Assembly: GCF_022201045.2 (NCBI RefSeq)
Contig: NC_068556.1
Span: 22,425,501 to 22,489,500, forward strand
DNA: 64,000 nucleotides
From: Citrus sinensis
Taxonomy: Eukaryota > Streptophyta > Magnoliopsida > Sapindales > Rutaceae
Direction of reading: 5' to 3'
This document shows positions 22,561-35,285 of the stretch, piece by piece. The notes below the pieces were generated by a model. It ran no database searches. It saw nothing but the letters and a program-made list of their open reading frames with translations, and was not told where the DNA came from. The position numbers were made by a program, and so were the translations under genes. Position 1 is the stretch's first letter; each line of letters starts with the position of its first letter.

Positions 22561-25524
22561 GAGTCATGTATGTTGAGTAAATTGTGCGTTTACAAGATAA
22601 ATAAATTAAAAAACACACACACATACCGATATAGGAGTTTGATGAATGTTGATGAAAAAGGGGAGTATAAATATTTTAAATTATTTTGATTCTTTAAAAG
22701 ATAAAGATTCTCTCCTTATCTGAGATCTCGTGAACTTTTAAAGATTTTGTGCCATGTGTCTTTAAATGATAATGTATGGATATAATTTAACTTATTTATT
22801 TTCTTTATTTTTTAACTACCAATCCTTTTAGAAAATGAATGAATTTGAATAATAATCATCTACTAACGCATACATTTATTGCAGTCTATTGTAGCTATCA
22901 ATCATACGTTTTTTAATACCATCACAAAATCAGAGCGTATCTAATGATAATTCAACTATTACGACATATTTGATTAAATATCCCGCAAAATACGCGTCGA
23001 TTTTGACAATGATTTATATATTCTGCTTCTAGAAGAACAATTTCAGATCATATATTTTGGACATTGCTGTGCTGGGCTATGAGTGTTTTTATGTAAAATA
23101 AAACTGGGCCATAAAATGCGTACTTTTCAGATTTTTGGGCTAAAATGTAAACCCAAATATTAAATATTTGGGCTAATATGCATGTAGATAAACGTTCATG
23201 ACTCTTGTCAATGCAATCAAAGAGTATTGAGCTTTTAACACTCCTCAAATTTCCTAACAAACCCGGCCTCTAAAAATTCCCCATTAAGAAATTTTAAAAA
23301 TAAAAATAATTCTAACAGTACCTATCTAATTCCAAAAGTACCCTTCATATACATTCCTCTACTTTTTTCTTTCTATTCTTTACTTATTTCTAATAAACCC
23401 CATAACCCGTAAATAACGATTTTTAATTATTTGCATTTTATTTCCTCTTGTTATTCATACAAACTAATTCTCCATCTCCCAATTTTTAATTCTACATGAC
23501 CAAATTGTCTTTTTGAAGAAAATCACACCAAACAAAAGTTCATTTGATTTTTTGAAAAAATGCTTTTTTTTTTTTTTTTTTTTTTTTTTTTTGGTGCGTG
23601 CGGGATAAACATGGCTATAAGATATGTAGCCAACCCAAGTGATTAACAAACGAAATCGCTTGCCCATCCACGCGCCAGCTCAAAGCCCACAAACGACATT
23701 CGCTAATAGGTAGTCTTTTTTTTTTTAATTACATGATATTATTGCTCATACCATAATTCATTTAAACTAATATTAGTATATTGATAATAAAAAAAATTAT
23801 CAAAGTTAATTTTATATAATGCTGTTTAGATTTTAACTCTTTCTGATATTTAGGAATATTTACTCTATTTATATTTCAAAAAAAAAAAAAGACTACCTTT
23901 CTCTCTAATATTTTTATAATAAAAGAAAAAAAATTAAACCTTATTAGGGGCTATTGTTAAGAAAATTATTCAGCAACTGGTCTTTTATCTTAACAGCTGC
24001 TAGTTTAATTTTGGTTTGATGAGGGGACTATTTAATTTGAACAAAGAAATGTTGGAATAATTTCTGTTAAATCATTCCAACTAGGTGATCTCAAAATCTC
24101 AATTTAGCTAAACAAAAAATCGATGTTATAATTTTCATATTTGTGGGTCATTCCCCTTCTGAAATCTGAATAGAAAATAATTAAATGCCTAATGCATTTT
24201 CACACAAAATCGTTGGACAATATTACAATCATCTAAGTATTCAATCTTTGGTTCGGAGACTATTAAAATCTAAAATGGACAATGCTCCCCTCAAATTTGA
24301 TCCTCTTAAATTTCCAAAAGGGATTTTTTTAAAGAAACAAAGAAAGGGAAAATTACATTTTGCTTTGGCACAGAACATTCGAGAAGACTAGAGTGTAGAG
24401 AGATTAGAGAGCATCATTTCCTTGTTTTGACATACAAGCTTTATCATGTACTTTTACTTTTTGTAGGCTGCTTTTGCAAGAAGAATACCAGCCATAGTAA
24501 AACAAAAGGACTTTTGTTGGGGGTGGGGGAGATCATGACGACACGGACTGCACCATCACAAATCACAAACCAAACCAAACCAAAACCAACTTTGGAATTA
24601 ATTGAATCAAGGTTTAGTTGAAAAAAGAAAAACCGAAGTTTTGGTGGAGCATCCGCATCCGCATCCACGTCCGAATAAAATCAGACAAATTTTCACAGCC
24701 TGTCATGATACCAAATTGCGCATGTATCACACTACAAACTGAATAGATATCTTCAAGGAAAACGAAGGCATCCTTCTTACCACACAAAATCATCCAACAG
24801 ATAATCCCCCAATAAAAAATAATAATAATCAAATGGTCCAGAATTTTTTCGAAAGTTAATATTACAACCGGAAATCTAGACTCGTGTAATTATCCAGAAA
24901 TCTGCTCAATTTATTTACTTTTCTGCCAGCTAACAACAATTGTTAGAGAGAGAGAGAGTGAAAAGGACATTAAACGAGAAAAAAAAAATCATGAAAGAAA
25001 AGGGAAAGCCGAATAAATTTAGAAATCTGCTTAATTTTCCCTAATTTTTTATCTGGACTTTACATTACCAAGGAGATTTTGGGAAATCTCTCTTACAAAT
25101 TCACGACAGAGCAGAAAAACATTCAGACCGCACATACAGTACATACAAAACCAACCCATCACATTATCTTCACACCGACCTTTTTTTAAACCCATATTAT
25201 AAAATATAAATCCAACCCCCTCATTTTTAACTCTTCTTCCATTTTACCCCATTCCCATAAATACAACAACCGCCGCCCCCTAATTTACCCTTACGACCCG
25301 TAGATAATACGTCATCTCTAACACACCACCACCAACACCAACAAACGACAAGCACGATATAATTCCTAATTCGCCCCGCATTTCTCCCTTATTTTCAAAT
25401 CTACCCTTCCCCGTTTAAAAAAAATCGCGAGGAATATCGGACCTTGAAAATCGATAGGAACACGTTATACAGACACGAATTTAAGTTAAAAGGTTCAAGA
25501 CGGCCCCGGTTCTTGAACCAGATC
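22561..25524. other. AT-rich spacer and 3' flank of the PNRC-like gene
   Basis: No gene is supported; short frames here lack family features. Seen: a run of 29 T at 23564-23592, an (AG)n stretch near 24945-24958, and a second copy (about 24048-24112) of the dispersed repeat at 19240-19310. The last several hundred bases before 25525 should hold the 3' UTR of the minus-strand gene. Confidence 0.5.
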
Positions 25525-26145
25525 TCATAGCTCGAGCCGGAGCAAACGCTTGATGTCTCGAGTTGCTGAGTCGTCAACCGCGATCTGTTTTTTCGTCGAA
25601 AACGACGGCAAAGGCAACGAACTCGGTGCCGGAGAAACCGCGAACGCCGATCCGGCGTACACATCGGTCTTTCCAGCCATCGGAGTCTTAAAATCGACGA
25701 TCCGGATCTTAGGCATCACTTCCGGGGACCGACCTGTCCGCACGCTACCGTTAACCACCAAACTATTACCTTCCTTCTTCGACGACGTCGCCCCGGCACC
25801 GTTGCCGGTCTTTATCTTCGAATCGAGCGACTCTCCTCTTCTCAAAATGGTCACCTTCTCCATTAAAAAATCATCAGAACTCGATCTCCTCACCGACTTC
25901 GAATCATCAGAAGCCGACGCCCTCCTCGGCATAGACGGCTCCGATTGAGCCCGCTGCTGCCTCCTCTGATCCGGCTTCTCATGACGGACCGCCGGTCTCC
26001 GGTTGTTCGGTCTATTGCTATGGTAATTACCGCTGTAATTGGAGTTGTTAGAGTATCCATAATTTCTCCGGCGAGAACACATCGCCGGATTAAACCTGAT
26101 CCGATCGCCCAGACAATCTTGTGGCCGTAAAATTTCAGTTCCCAT
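25525..26145 (-). CDS. Basic Ser/Arg/Asn-rich protein with PNRC-like C-terminal motif
   Basis: Intronless gene of 206 residues. The N-terminus (MGTEILRPQDCLGDRIRFNP) is followed by an Asn/Tyr/Arg-rich part, then two conserved-looking blocks (SSSDDFLMEKVTILRRGESL, about 88-107, and YAGSAFAVSPAPSSLPLPSF, about 163-182) and a terminal helix DSATRDIKRLLRLEL. The YAGSAF...SSLPLPSF block resembles the PNRC family (proline-rich nuclear receptor coactivator), whose animal members bind the decapping factor DCP1 and take part in mRNA decay. A role in mRNA turnover is inference. The protein looks mostly disordered. Start 26145 is the first ATG of the frame; the leader is pyrimidine-poor on the coding strand with an A/G-rich run. 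GC content is much higher than the surroundings. Confidence 0.8.
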   Translation of the reverse strand: MGTEILRPQDCLGDRIRFNPAMCSRRRNYGYSNNSNYSGNYHSNRPNNRRPAVRHEKPDQRRQQRAQSEPSMPRRASASDDSKSVRRSSSDDFLMEKVTILRRGESLDSKIKTGNGAGATSSKKEGNSLVVNGSVRTGRSPEVMPKIRIVDFKTPMAGKTDVYAGSAFAVSPAPSSLPLPSFSTKKQIAVDDSATRDIKRLLRLEL

Positions 26146-26407
26146 GGTTGAAGAAGAAAAGAAACGAAACAGAAACTAAATTAAAATTATAAAAATGATA
26201 TATCCAAAATATATTAAAAATCTCAAGAACAACTGAATCGAGTCTCTTTTGTTTCTTTCTTCGCTAATCGCTACTATAAATCGCTACTACAACCTCTTCA
26301 TTATGGGAAGGAAAAAGATGAGGAGGTTTTTTTTTTCTTTTTTTCTTTTTCTTTTTACAAATCTGCTCTGTGCGTGTTAAGGCATGAAAGAACGTACTTG
26401 GGAGCTG

Positions 26408-26420
26408 AATTTATATAGAG
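26408..26420 (-). promoter_or_regulatory. TATA box of the PNRC-like gene
   Basis: On the minus strand it reads CTCTATATAAATT, about 265 bases upstream of the ATG, implying a 5' UTR of about 230 bases. Confidence 0.55.
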
Positions 26421-29400
26421 GAAATGAAGGAGGAGAGAGAAGGTGGGGTAGGAGGGAAGGGTAGCACCGACTTTTGGTGCAATGACGCGTGAGAGAGAGA
26501 AGCGATAGGGACGTGGCCGGTCCTGGTTTGATTATTTAAGTGACATGTGGGCTGCAGCTGACCTGACTGACTGGGTCGTTGGTGGGACCCGATTTTGAAA
26601 AGTCTTTACACGGAAACTGTTAGTTTTCCTCCGCGTTTAGGGTTTGGTTTCGCTGTCTTCTGCTTGCGTCTCTCTCTGCTTTCTTTAACGGCGTTAGTGG
26701 AGAGGAGGTTAGTTGTATTTTTCGATATTTTAATGAAATTATTTAGGTGGTGTGTGGGGACCACTAGTGTGGGGATAGTTGTGTCTTTTTATATAATTAC
26801 ATTTCCTGGCTTTGCCACGTAGTACGGCTAGTGTGGTGTTGGCAAGTCTTATCAAGTTGCGGGGGCAGCGGGGCAGCTGGTGCTTCTCTGGTGATTAATT
26901 GTAATTTCCGTAGGTGAAAAAAAAAAAACAAATTAAAATAAATAAAATAATACGTTAAAAATCTTAGGAAAAATAATTAGTGATAAGAATAATTAATGAT
27001 CGTTCATTTGTGGCTTTAATTGATATGCTCCTTAGCTGTTTAGTATATTATTATTCATTGAGTGGTGACTTTGTTGTTAAGCAAAGGTGTTTTTATTAAC
27101 ATTAATGGTGTTTGATTGACGATGGAATTTGTGACCATCAATTATAACATTGATTTTATTATTTCAATGGCTATGGCATATTTTTAACTTTTAACACAAT
27201 TAAGAAGTTAATTTACTCCCACTGAATATTATTAATAAACTAGTAGATCAGAAATTCAATTCCATTCATTGAAATTTTTTTTTCAATTATTAAGATCTTA
27301 TTACCACAGTTGGGTGAAAAGATTATCGTCATGATGCTTTATCCAAAAATAATTATGATAAAAATTAGATTAGACAAAACATCAATTAAGATATTTGGAT
27401 TACATTGGTTTGAAGAAAAATAAGAAGAGGAGAAAAAAATAAAGAGAAAAGATGAATTTCATATCCAACCAAACAATAAAAATGCAATTGACTATTTTTT
27501 TCATTTATTTTTTCTCTCCCTCTTTATTTTCGATTCCTCTCTTCTCCTACTATTTCTTCCAAACAAATATATACTAAATTCTTAATAATTAATTTCATTT
27601 ACCCATAAAAAATCAATTTGACCAAGAAAGAATTCTATCGAGGCTTTGGTCTGATACATCTTCATACTTCTCAAGTCAAAGAAAGAATGCTGTCAATGCC
27701 AAATCTATGCACTAGCCAAAAATGACACAAATTTTTTTTTTTTTTTTGGGACTTCTAATTAGGCTTCCATTTTTTTTATCGAAAAATTGGATAATGCTAG
27801 TTTTGGCCACATTATTTCACGAAGGTTTCAAATTATCTAATCTGTTTGAAACAAGTATTCACTAATTAAATTAATTGAGCAACACTGTTTCCTTATTAAA
27901 GAGAATTGCATTATGGCCACTCATCTATCTAAGTACATTTGTATATATTATATTAGCTAGTTTTAATTGTTTATTGATAATAATAATAATTATTATTATT
28001 ATTTTAAAAAAAGGAAGCTGTCTCAGGAGTGTATTATAGTAAAATAATGAACCAAGAAAAGACCTTCCTGTGTCTATCTTTCATACACGAGTAGTGTTAC
28101 TCTATTTTTATTTTTGGTTAAATTATTCTGTTGATCTAGTCAATGATTGTAACTTATGAGTTTTGCTACTAAAAGATAATGGATTTATAATAACGCAAAT
28201 CTTTTAGGCTAGATTTGCTTTCCTCTCATGTCTTAGTGCTTTGCCAACAAAGTTTAGAGGAGTGGACCAACTACTAATTTGTGATATAATAATTCCCACT
28301 TAGAAGGAGGCAAACTAAGAGATTAAAGGAAAAAAAAAGAAGAAATTTTCCTTTTTGATGTGATTCAACATCTTCAATTTCATTTGATTATGCAATATTT
28401 CTTAATCAAGTAACGGATGTAAGAGTATATAAAGGGTGTTTAAATATTTTTTTTTTTTAAAAAGAAAAAGGTAATAATAATTGAGAACAACTAATTAATT
28501 CATGTGAAAAGGAAAAGTAAAAGAAGCCTGGCTTTTATTGACTGTAATTGTGTTGATCAAATCACACTTTAAATCCTGATAAGTTCCAACTCATCAGTAA
28601 TTATAGATTTCAATGACAAAGAATGAGTGGAACTTGATAATTATAGGTACCCACTTTTTTCTCCAATAATTTTCCGGAACAAAATAAAGAAAAGAGAAAA
28701 AAAAAAATCTTGAAAACTTTTGAGGATTACGGGTACCATAATCTTGTATTTAAAATGGAAAATGAGAATAGTTTGGAAGGAGGCAACGATGCTCTCTTGT
28801 CTCCAATCTAACTCTCTTTAACTTTAAAAAAACAGGACTTTGGAAAGTACAGTGGAAACATCCCCATAGAGTCATGGAAAACAAGAAATTCAAAATACAA
28901 AAATATTAAATTGAATAGATTAAAAGTTAAAGTTGTTGCGAATCATGGTACTTTATAAAGTATATGCTTTTTTTTTTTTTTCTTTTTCAAAGAATGAAAA
29001 TGATTTGGTCACCCGTGAAGAATTGGGCAGCTGGCTTGCTTTTGCCAGATGCCGTGTAAATTACTTGATAGGTGTGCTGAAAAAGAAGGCCTTCACTTGA
29101 CATAAGTTGAATTGACATGTTTTTTTGTTTGTGTTGAATTGGCATTTTTTAATAGTTCCCCTTGTGAGTGAAGGTGTTTCTTTGTTCTTTCTCGAAGACT
29201 TTGGGTCCAAGTTGGGTTATTCTATTAAATCTATTTTTATTTGTGTGCATGATTGCTTTTGTGGATTCCATGTGATTGCCATGAAGGTTGAAGGAAGGAA
29301 CAGGATTATTGTTTAAAAGCCAAAGAGAATGGAAAGCAATGGGAACTCGCCTCTTTAATTCTTCAATATAAAGTTTTCTTGAATAAACACACGGTAATAG

Positions 29401-31972
29401 TGACCGGTAGTTAGTTCGATAAAATATAATAAGGCTTCATTTGGTACAAAATAGAATTTATTTAAGTAGAGTTTTTACTAAAAAAAATTAGTTATTTAGT
29501 CGTTAATAAAAATTTTTATTAAAAATTTTAAAATTACTTAAATAAACAAGTTTTTTAAAGTTATGTTATGAAAAAAGTAAAATAAGATCATCAAATAAGT
29601 AGAGAATATTCTAGATTTTCTAATATTTAAAAAAAAAATTCAACATTTACACCTAAAAACCCAAAATTTAAGTTTTTATTATTAGGAGTCAAAGTAGCCT
29701 ATTAAGCTTCAAAAGCTCAACTAAAAAAACAACTAAATAAGAACAATATTTTTGATAAGAACTTATAAAATTAAATAAACACTTATGACCATTAGATACG
29801 GCATATCAAACAGATTTAATTCATAATTCCTAGAGGCGTTATTATGATGCATCAACTACACCTTATACCTACTCCATCTCTCGTTATTTATAACAATTGT
29901 TTTGTTGTTAGTAACAACTATTTCATTATACGTATGATTTATGTCTTTTTTTTTTTTTTAGTTATGCCATTCATGTTATGACGACTTATTACATGTATGT
30001 AACAAAAATATAGTAAATTATAAACGAATAATTTGTTATGGACAACATAACAAGACCCATTTCCAAGAGATTAATTTATTTTCTTTATTTGTTTGTAACC
30101 TTTAATTTTTTTATTTTTTATTTTTATGGGTAAGACGTAGACATATCATATATCTTTAAAAGATAAGAAGCAAGATTTGGGCTACAGCCGACAAGCAGAC
30201 TCACGAATTCTGCTTTTAATTTTATAGCCAATAATGCAATTTCACAATATTTGCTTGTGCAATTGTTTATATTATTATCCAAATACTTACACAAATAATT
30301 TCCTTTGCACATGACATGAGCTAAGAATAAAGAAACGAGAATTCTTGTTTAATGTTGTGGAGAAGGTTCGTTGTATAGCCTGTGTACCAACTCCCCTCAG
30401 AAAATCGCCATGACTTCACGTTGGCCCCTTTCAACTGGAAATGGTATCCAATGTCCCCTTCTTAAGCGTATATGGGCAAATACTGATGCAGCTAAGACCC
30501 CATTCAGCAAAATCTCTTTTTCCTTTGGGGCCGTTCAAAAGAGCGTTTTATTTTTTTGAACTTTTTTCAAAGGCGATGATATTTGGGAGAAATCTGTGGT
30601 GTAACTGCGGTATCGTACTATAGTTACATACAATAATTGGATGTCAGGTACCACAGTTACACCGTAGCCTGATCCTGATATTTGACGTACTGATTTTTTT
30701 TTTCAACAGCTCTTATTATTTGATTATCAAATAAAAAAAACAATTAAAATAAAAATATAATGCTAGAAATTCTAATTACTTCCCACCACCACCGTTACCG
30801 CCTCAAACCATCGTACCACTAACTCCTAGTCACTAATTGACCTACTAGTAATAGAAATAGGACTCATAAATTAATTAAATGAAGGATAAATAATGAAAAT
30901 GGGCTGCCAATAAAGCAGTTGAGATTGGTATGAACGATCGAGAATGGTGGCTTGAGATGGTGACAATGGTGGAGGAGAGTGACTAGGGCTTTCGGGAATT
31001 ATTTTTTTAAAAAAAAATTTATATTTTCATCTTTTAACGATGATAATTATAAAAATAGTGAGGTTAATTGAATAAGGAGAGAGCTAGTGAAAGAAATAGA
31101 AGGGTTTTCAAATATTGAAACTCTTCTTTAAAACTTTTTATTTGTTTAAATTAGTTGAACTTGTCATATAGACTAGCTCCGGATAATCTAATAAAATTAT
31201 ATAGGCTTAGAGTGGTCCAACCTTTTATATATATATATATAGAAATTCCTATGAAAGGTTAGAATGGTTCAATTTATTTTAAATAATTTTTATAAATAAA
31301 TAAATAAATCAATCAATCCACTAATATACATGAAGACTCAAATCACACCCATACAAAAAAGCAAAATAATTAATCACCTGGAGATAAGTAATGTTAGCTC
31401 CCCATTCTTTTCCCCCAAATGTTATCTACTCTTACAGCCTTACTCGACAGTAATTATATTTCTAACTTGATAATAATTACCTCTAAATCATAGTACAAAG
31501 ACAAAAACACCTCAACTTGAAATTTGAAAACTCATTCCAAGCCGTTAATTATCATCATCAATTCATGCCCTTTTTCCTTTATTAACAAAACCTATACATA
31601 AAATTTAAAAAAAAAAAAAAAACACGTAGAAACAAAACTAGAGGATGTGTGCTTGAGAAAATGACACATTGACACAAAATCCCGAAACACAACACCAGTG
31701 TAGTTTTGTCTTCTTTTATGTCCTATCCATTCACAAACCACATGTTTCAAGCCGAAATCGCAAAATTGAAACAATTACCCCAAAAAAAAATTAAAAAAAG
31801 GATCCATTCATCCAATCCCAGACTCCCACGAGGTTCTTAAATCTTACTTACATCATAAAACGATATGAACTGATATACTATATATATATTTTTTTATATA
31901 GAGTTATACTGACTTAACTCTCCACTAAATTAAAATTAATTAAAAAAAGAAGAAGAAGAAGAAGTGTGAGAA
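26421..31972. other. Long AT-rich spacer
   Basis: No gene is supported; frames up to about 75 codons are scattered and unlike known proteins. About 27390-27580 is an imperfect palindrome (left TTGGTTTGAAGAAAAATAAG, right reverse complement TTTGTTTGGAAGAAATAGTA), possibly a MITE. About 30598-30667 is a 70-base hairpin (GGTGTAACTGCGGTA against CGGTGTAACTGTGGTA). About 29447-29815 may be another degenerate element. The rest is simple A/T sequence. The last 100 bases should be the promoter and leader of the next gene, with an (AAG)n run just before its ATG. Confidence 0.5.
30598..30667. repeat. 70-base near-perfect hairpin
   Basis: Arms GGTGTAACTGCGGTATC and the reverse complement of GGTACCACAGTTACACCG flank about 35 bases. 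It could be a tiny MITE; no convincing target duplication was seen. Confidence 0.55.
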
Positions 31973-34900
31973 ATGTTAGCCAAAGAACCAGGAGCAGGTA
32001 GTACCTTCGATCTACCCGAGGAGGTGTTGCAAGTACTACCGTCTGATCCATTCGAGCAACTCGATGTGGCCCGCAAAATCACTTCCATTGCCATCTCGAC
32101 ACGTGTCTCCGACCTCGAATCCGAACACTCCGCTTTACGCTCGCAGCTCGCCGAGAAAGATTCCCGCATAGCCGAACTCCAATCCCAAATCGAGTCAATC
32201 TACTCTTCCCTCTCCGACAAACTCGGTCAAGCACAAGCCGACAAGGTCCGACCCGGCCCGCTTCCTTGCAAAATTTCACACCTCTACAATTTGTCTTTTT
32301 TTAAAAAATGAAATTAAAAAAACAAAAAAGCTTTAACTTTGACTTTTCTGCGACAGGAGAGGTTGAGTAAAGAAAACGAAGCGTTGACCAACACTGTTAG
32401 AAAGCTTCAAAGAGATGTCTCAAAGGTTTGAGCATTTTTGTTTTTATTTTGATTTTATTAATTTTCGCATGCATATGAATTTCAAACTGGTGAAATGATT
32501 TTTATTTTATTATATTTTATGTACTGCGTAGTTGGAGGTTTTTAGGAAAACACTCGTGCAATCACTTAAAGACGATGAAGATGCCTCGGTATGTTACTCA
32601 TTTAACTATTATTTTCCAGTTTATTAATGAATTAATTAATGAACAATCAATTGATTTTTTTTTTCTAATATATATATATAATTTGCCGCAGACAGGGGCT
32701 ACTCGAATTGCCAAGCCAACCCCAAATGGTATACGTTTTATTATTGCTTGTATTTACATTGTATTGAGAATGGCTTTTGATGATATGCGAAAACGTAAAA
32801 CGATTAGTTTTTGTGTCTTTGAGATTGTGTACCTGCTAAGTAAAATGGATGAAGCTTGCAAACCAGTAATGGATTTCAGTGTCCAGTGCTGGTTAGTTAA
32901 AATAGGCTGTAGTTGAACATTGGGTGGATGTTTTAAGAACATGTGACACTTTGCAGCAAATTGGTTGGTTAGGTGATGTGGTACTATTTGACATGAAAAA
33001 TAGTAATTATTTGGTAAAAATTTATGTAAATCCTCATTCTTTTCCCTTCTTTTTTAGAAGACGATGCTGCCGTCGCACCAACCGGAACTTCTTCCGTGCA
33101 TAGTCAGATATCAGAAGGTGGAAATTCTTCATTTGCAGAGGAACGAGAGCCAGAATGTAGGTCAAAATCTTCTTCTTTTTTTTTTTTTAAATTCTAATAT
33201 AAAATTATTACTATGCTTGTCGACGACATTTTGCTAATTCCCTTTCTTTCCTTTTGTTAATGGATCGACATGGATAAATGTGGTGTTGTAATGAAAAATA
33301 TAAAGCCTAGCAAATAAGCTTGCTACAATTCATCCGTTGCTTTCTTTCTTATTTGATTCTGTTAATTGTGACGTAGCCTCCAGACCTGGGATTTCACGTG
33401 GCTTCGTGTTAGCATCCCAAACAAGCACTCCTCGGTTGACTCCCCCTGGGTCACCACCTAGTTTATCAGCTTCAGTATCTCCCACGAAAACGCCTAAACC
33501 GGTGTCTCCAAGACGACATTCAATTTCATTTTCAACCTCAAGAGGGATGTTTGATGATAGGTCATCTATACTTTCTTCTGTGCACTCATCGCACAGTTCA
33601 ATATCAAGCTCTGAGTCAGGATCACAAACTGGTAAGCTTGAGAACTTTCTCCTAGAATAAGGCCTGATGTGGTATCATATTGCTTTGTCCCCTTGGGGCT
33701 TCGATCATTGGTTCGATTCCTCTGTGAAGATACACCTAAAATGTTAGTTTTTGAAGCCCTATTCCTTGGCATAAACAGTTGATTTGCACCTCTTAGTTCT
33801 ACATTTGTTGTCGTTCTTCTTCTTTCCCCATAATCTTCTCTTTGGACAGATGAAAATGTAATTAGCATTTTAGCTCTTTAGACTTCCAAGGATGTTTATT
33901 TGCTACCACTCAACAAAATCAATGTCTGCTTTATTCTCGCTGTAGAAGCACCTTTACTAGTAATGCTTTAAAAGCAGCCTAACTAAACAGTGATCTTGTT
34001 ATTTAACAAGCACATATCATGTCTTTCTTTCCTTTCCATCTTTCAGGGAAAACACGAGTTGATGGGAAGGAATTCTTCCGTCAAGTCAGGTAAAAACTTT
34101 CTAAAGTCAAGGCTTTCTTGTTGAGGAACCATTAATTTGTTAAAAACTAACACTGAATCAGGCTAAATCCATGGATATCCAACTCTGGCACAGTCGTTCT
34201 TAAGGCTTGTGCTGCTTATTTGGTGTAGACATTTGCACTACATTCATTAAAGAATAATTGGTTACCATTTCTAGTAACTTCATGTGTTATATACTTACGG
34301 TGTGTCTACTTCTTGGATTAGGGAATGAGAATGTTTACTTACTAAAAATATAAAGGAATGGAAATGGATTTTGGGTGGGGCCCACAAATTTGGGAATGAG
34401 GAATGAGAATCCCATTCTAGTAATAATAAAAGTGGTAATGATACTCTTTATTTTGTTAGTGAATAAAAACATAATTGTAACTATGGGCATTTTAGTTTCT
34501 TGCAACATTCCATCTGGATTATAAGACAAAGTAAACACATTAATTAGAATACGGTTCATTCTGAATTAGATTCATGTAGCTCAAGTAAACAACTGACTCT
34601 AAGTCCCATTTCTCTTTTCCGATTCTAGTCCATTTTGATCCCAATTCATTCTGATTCCGAAGAAGTAAACGCACCATTACTGCCGACTTGACAATAATGC
34701 TGAATTGGTCCTACTTTTCTGGAAACCAGAGTAACAGGCAATATTTTGTTTGCTCTGAGTTGTTTCACCTAATTTTTCAAGTCCCATAGCTAGTATTAGT
34801 TTTTCATGCACACATTTGCCCTTAAAGTTGCTTGCCGTGCTTGTCATTTTTTGCTTCTTTTTCATTTTTGGATATTGAGACTCACTAGATCATTTTATAC

Positions 34901-35285
34901 ATGCTCTTGTTTGAATTACATTTTGTACTGAAAGCAAGTTCAAGATTTTGCCTCTGCTTGAATTACAACTTGTGACCCATTAAGACTCAGGAGTTATACC
35001 CTTTCTTTTGTTTTTATCAGGAATCGATTGTCCTATGAGCAGTTTGCTATATTTCTGGCAAATGTCAAGGAATTGAATGCCCATAAGCAGACAAAAGAAG
35101 TAAACTACTCTCGCTTTCTGTCTCACATATTTCTTTCTGTTGTGAATTGCTTTCTTAACCCATTTGTATCTGCTGTTTTTCTGGAAAATCAGGAGACTCT
35201 AAGGAAGACCGACGAGGTTTTCGGTCCTGAAAACAAGGACCTTTACACGATATTTGAGGGATTAATCACTCGTAATGTTCACTGA
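31973..35285 (+). CDS. Plant-specific coiled-coil protein, function unknown
   Basis: Nine exons (31973-32245, 32357-32425, 32532-32588, 32692-32728, 33058-33156, 33377-33631, 34047-34089, 35021-35099, 35193-35285) give 334 residues, with all phases closing. The N-terminus FDLPEEVLQVLPSDPFEQLD leads into a long coiled coil at about 30-130 with heptad-like LESEHSALRSQLAEKDSRIAE. The middle is Ser/Pro-rich and disordered (TPRLTPPGSPPSLSASVSPT, SPRRHSISFSTSRG), with SP/TP and RRHS sites that could be phosphorylated. The C-terminal part, GKEFFRQVRNRLSYEQFAIF to FGPENKDLYTIFEGLITR, is a compact helical region that looks well conserved. I recognise it as a widespread plant family without an assigned role; cytoskeletal or membrane scaffolding is only a guess. 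A MITE sits in the seventh intron. Confidence 0.9.
33661..33830 (+). mobile_element. Possible tRNA-derived SINE remnant in an intron
   Basis: In intron 6 of the coiled-coil gene, GATGTGGTATCATATTGC and, about 45 bases on, TTGGTTCGATTCCTC have the spacing and sequence of pol III A and B boxes. The right limit is uncertain and no target duplication was found. Confidence 0.35.
34298..34676. mobile_element. Tourist-like MITE in intron 7 of the coiled-coil gene
   Basis: Left end CGGTGTGTCTACTTCTTGGA and reverse complement of the right end TGGTGCGTTTACTTCTTCGG form inverted repeats that continue into GAATGAGAATG / GAATCAGAATGAA. TTA lies on both sides (34295-34297 and 34677-34679). The element is 379 bases and non-coding. 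It occupies much of a 931-base intron. Confidence 0.78.

Noticed and set aside
23564-23592. Run of 29 T as a possible retrotransposon tail
   Set aside because: No element body or target duplication was found next to it; treated as simple sequence.
25550-25948. Open frame of 132 codons on the plus strand
   Set aside because: It is antisense to the PNRC-like gene and arises from that gene's higher GC content; no family features.
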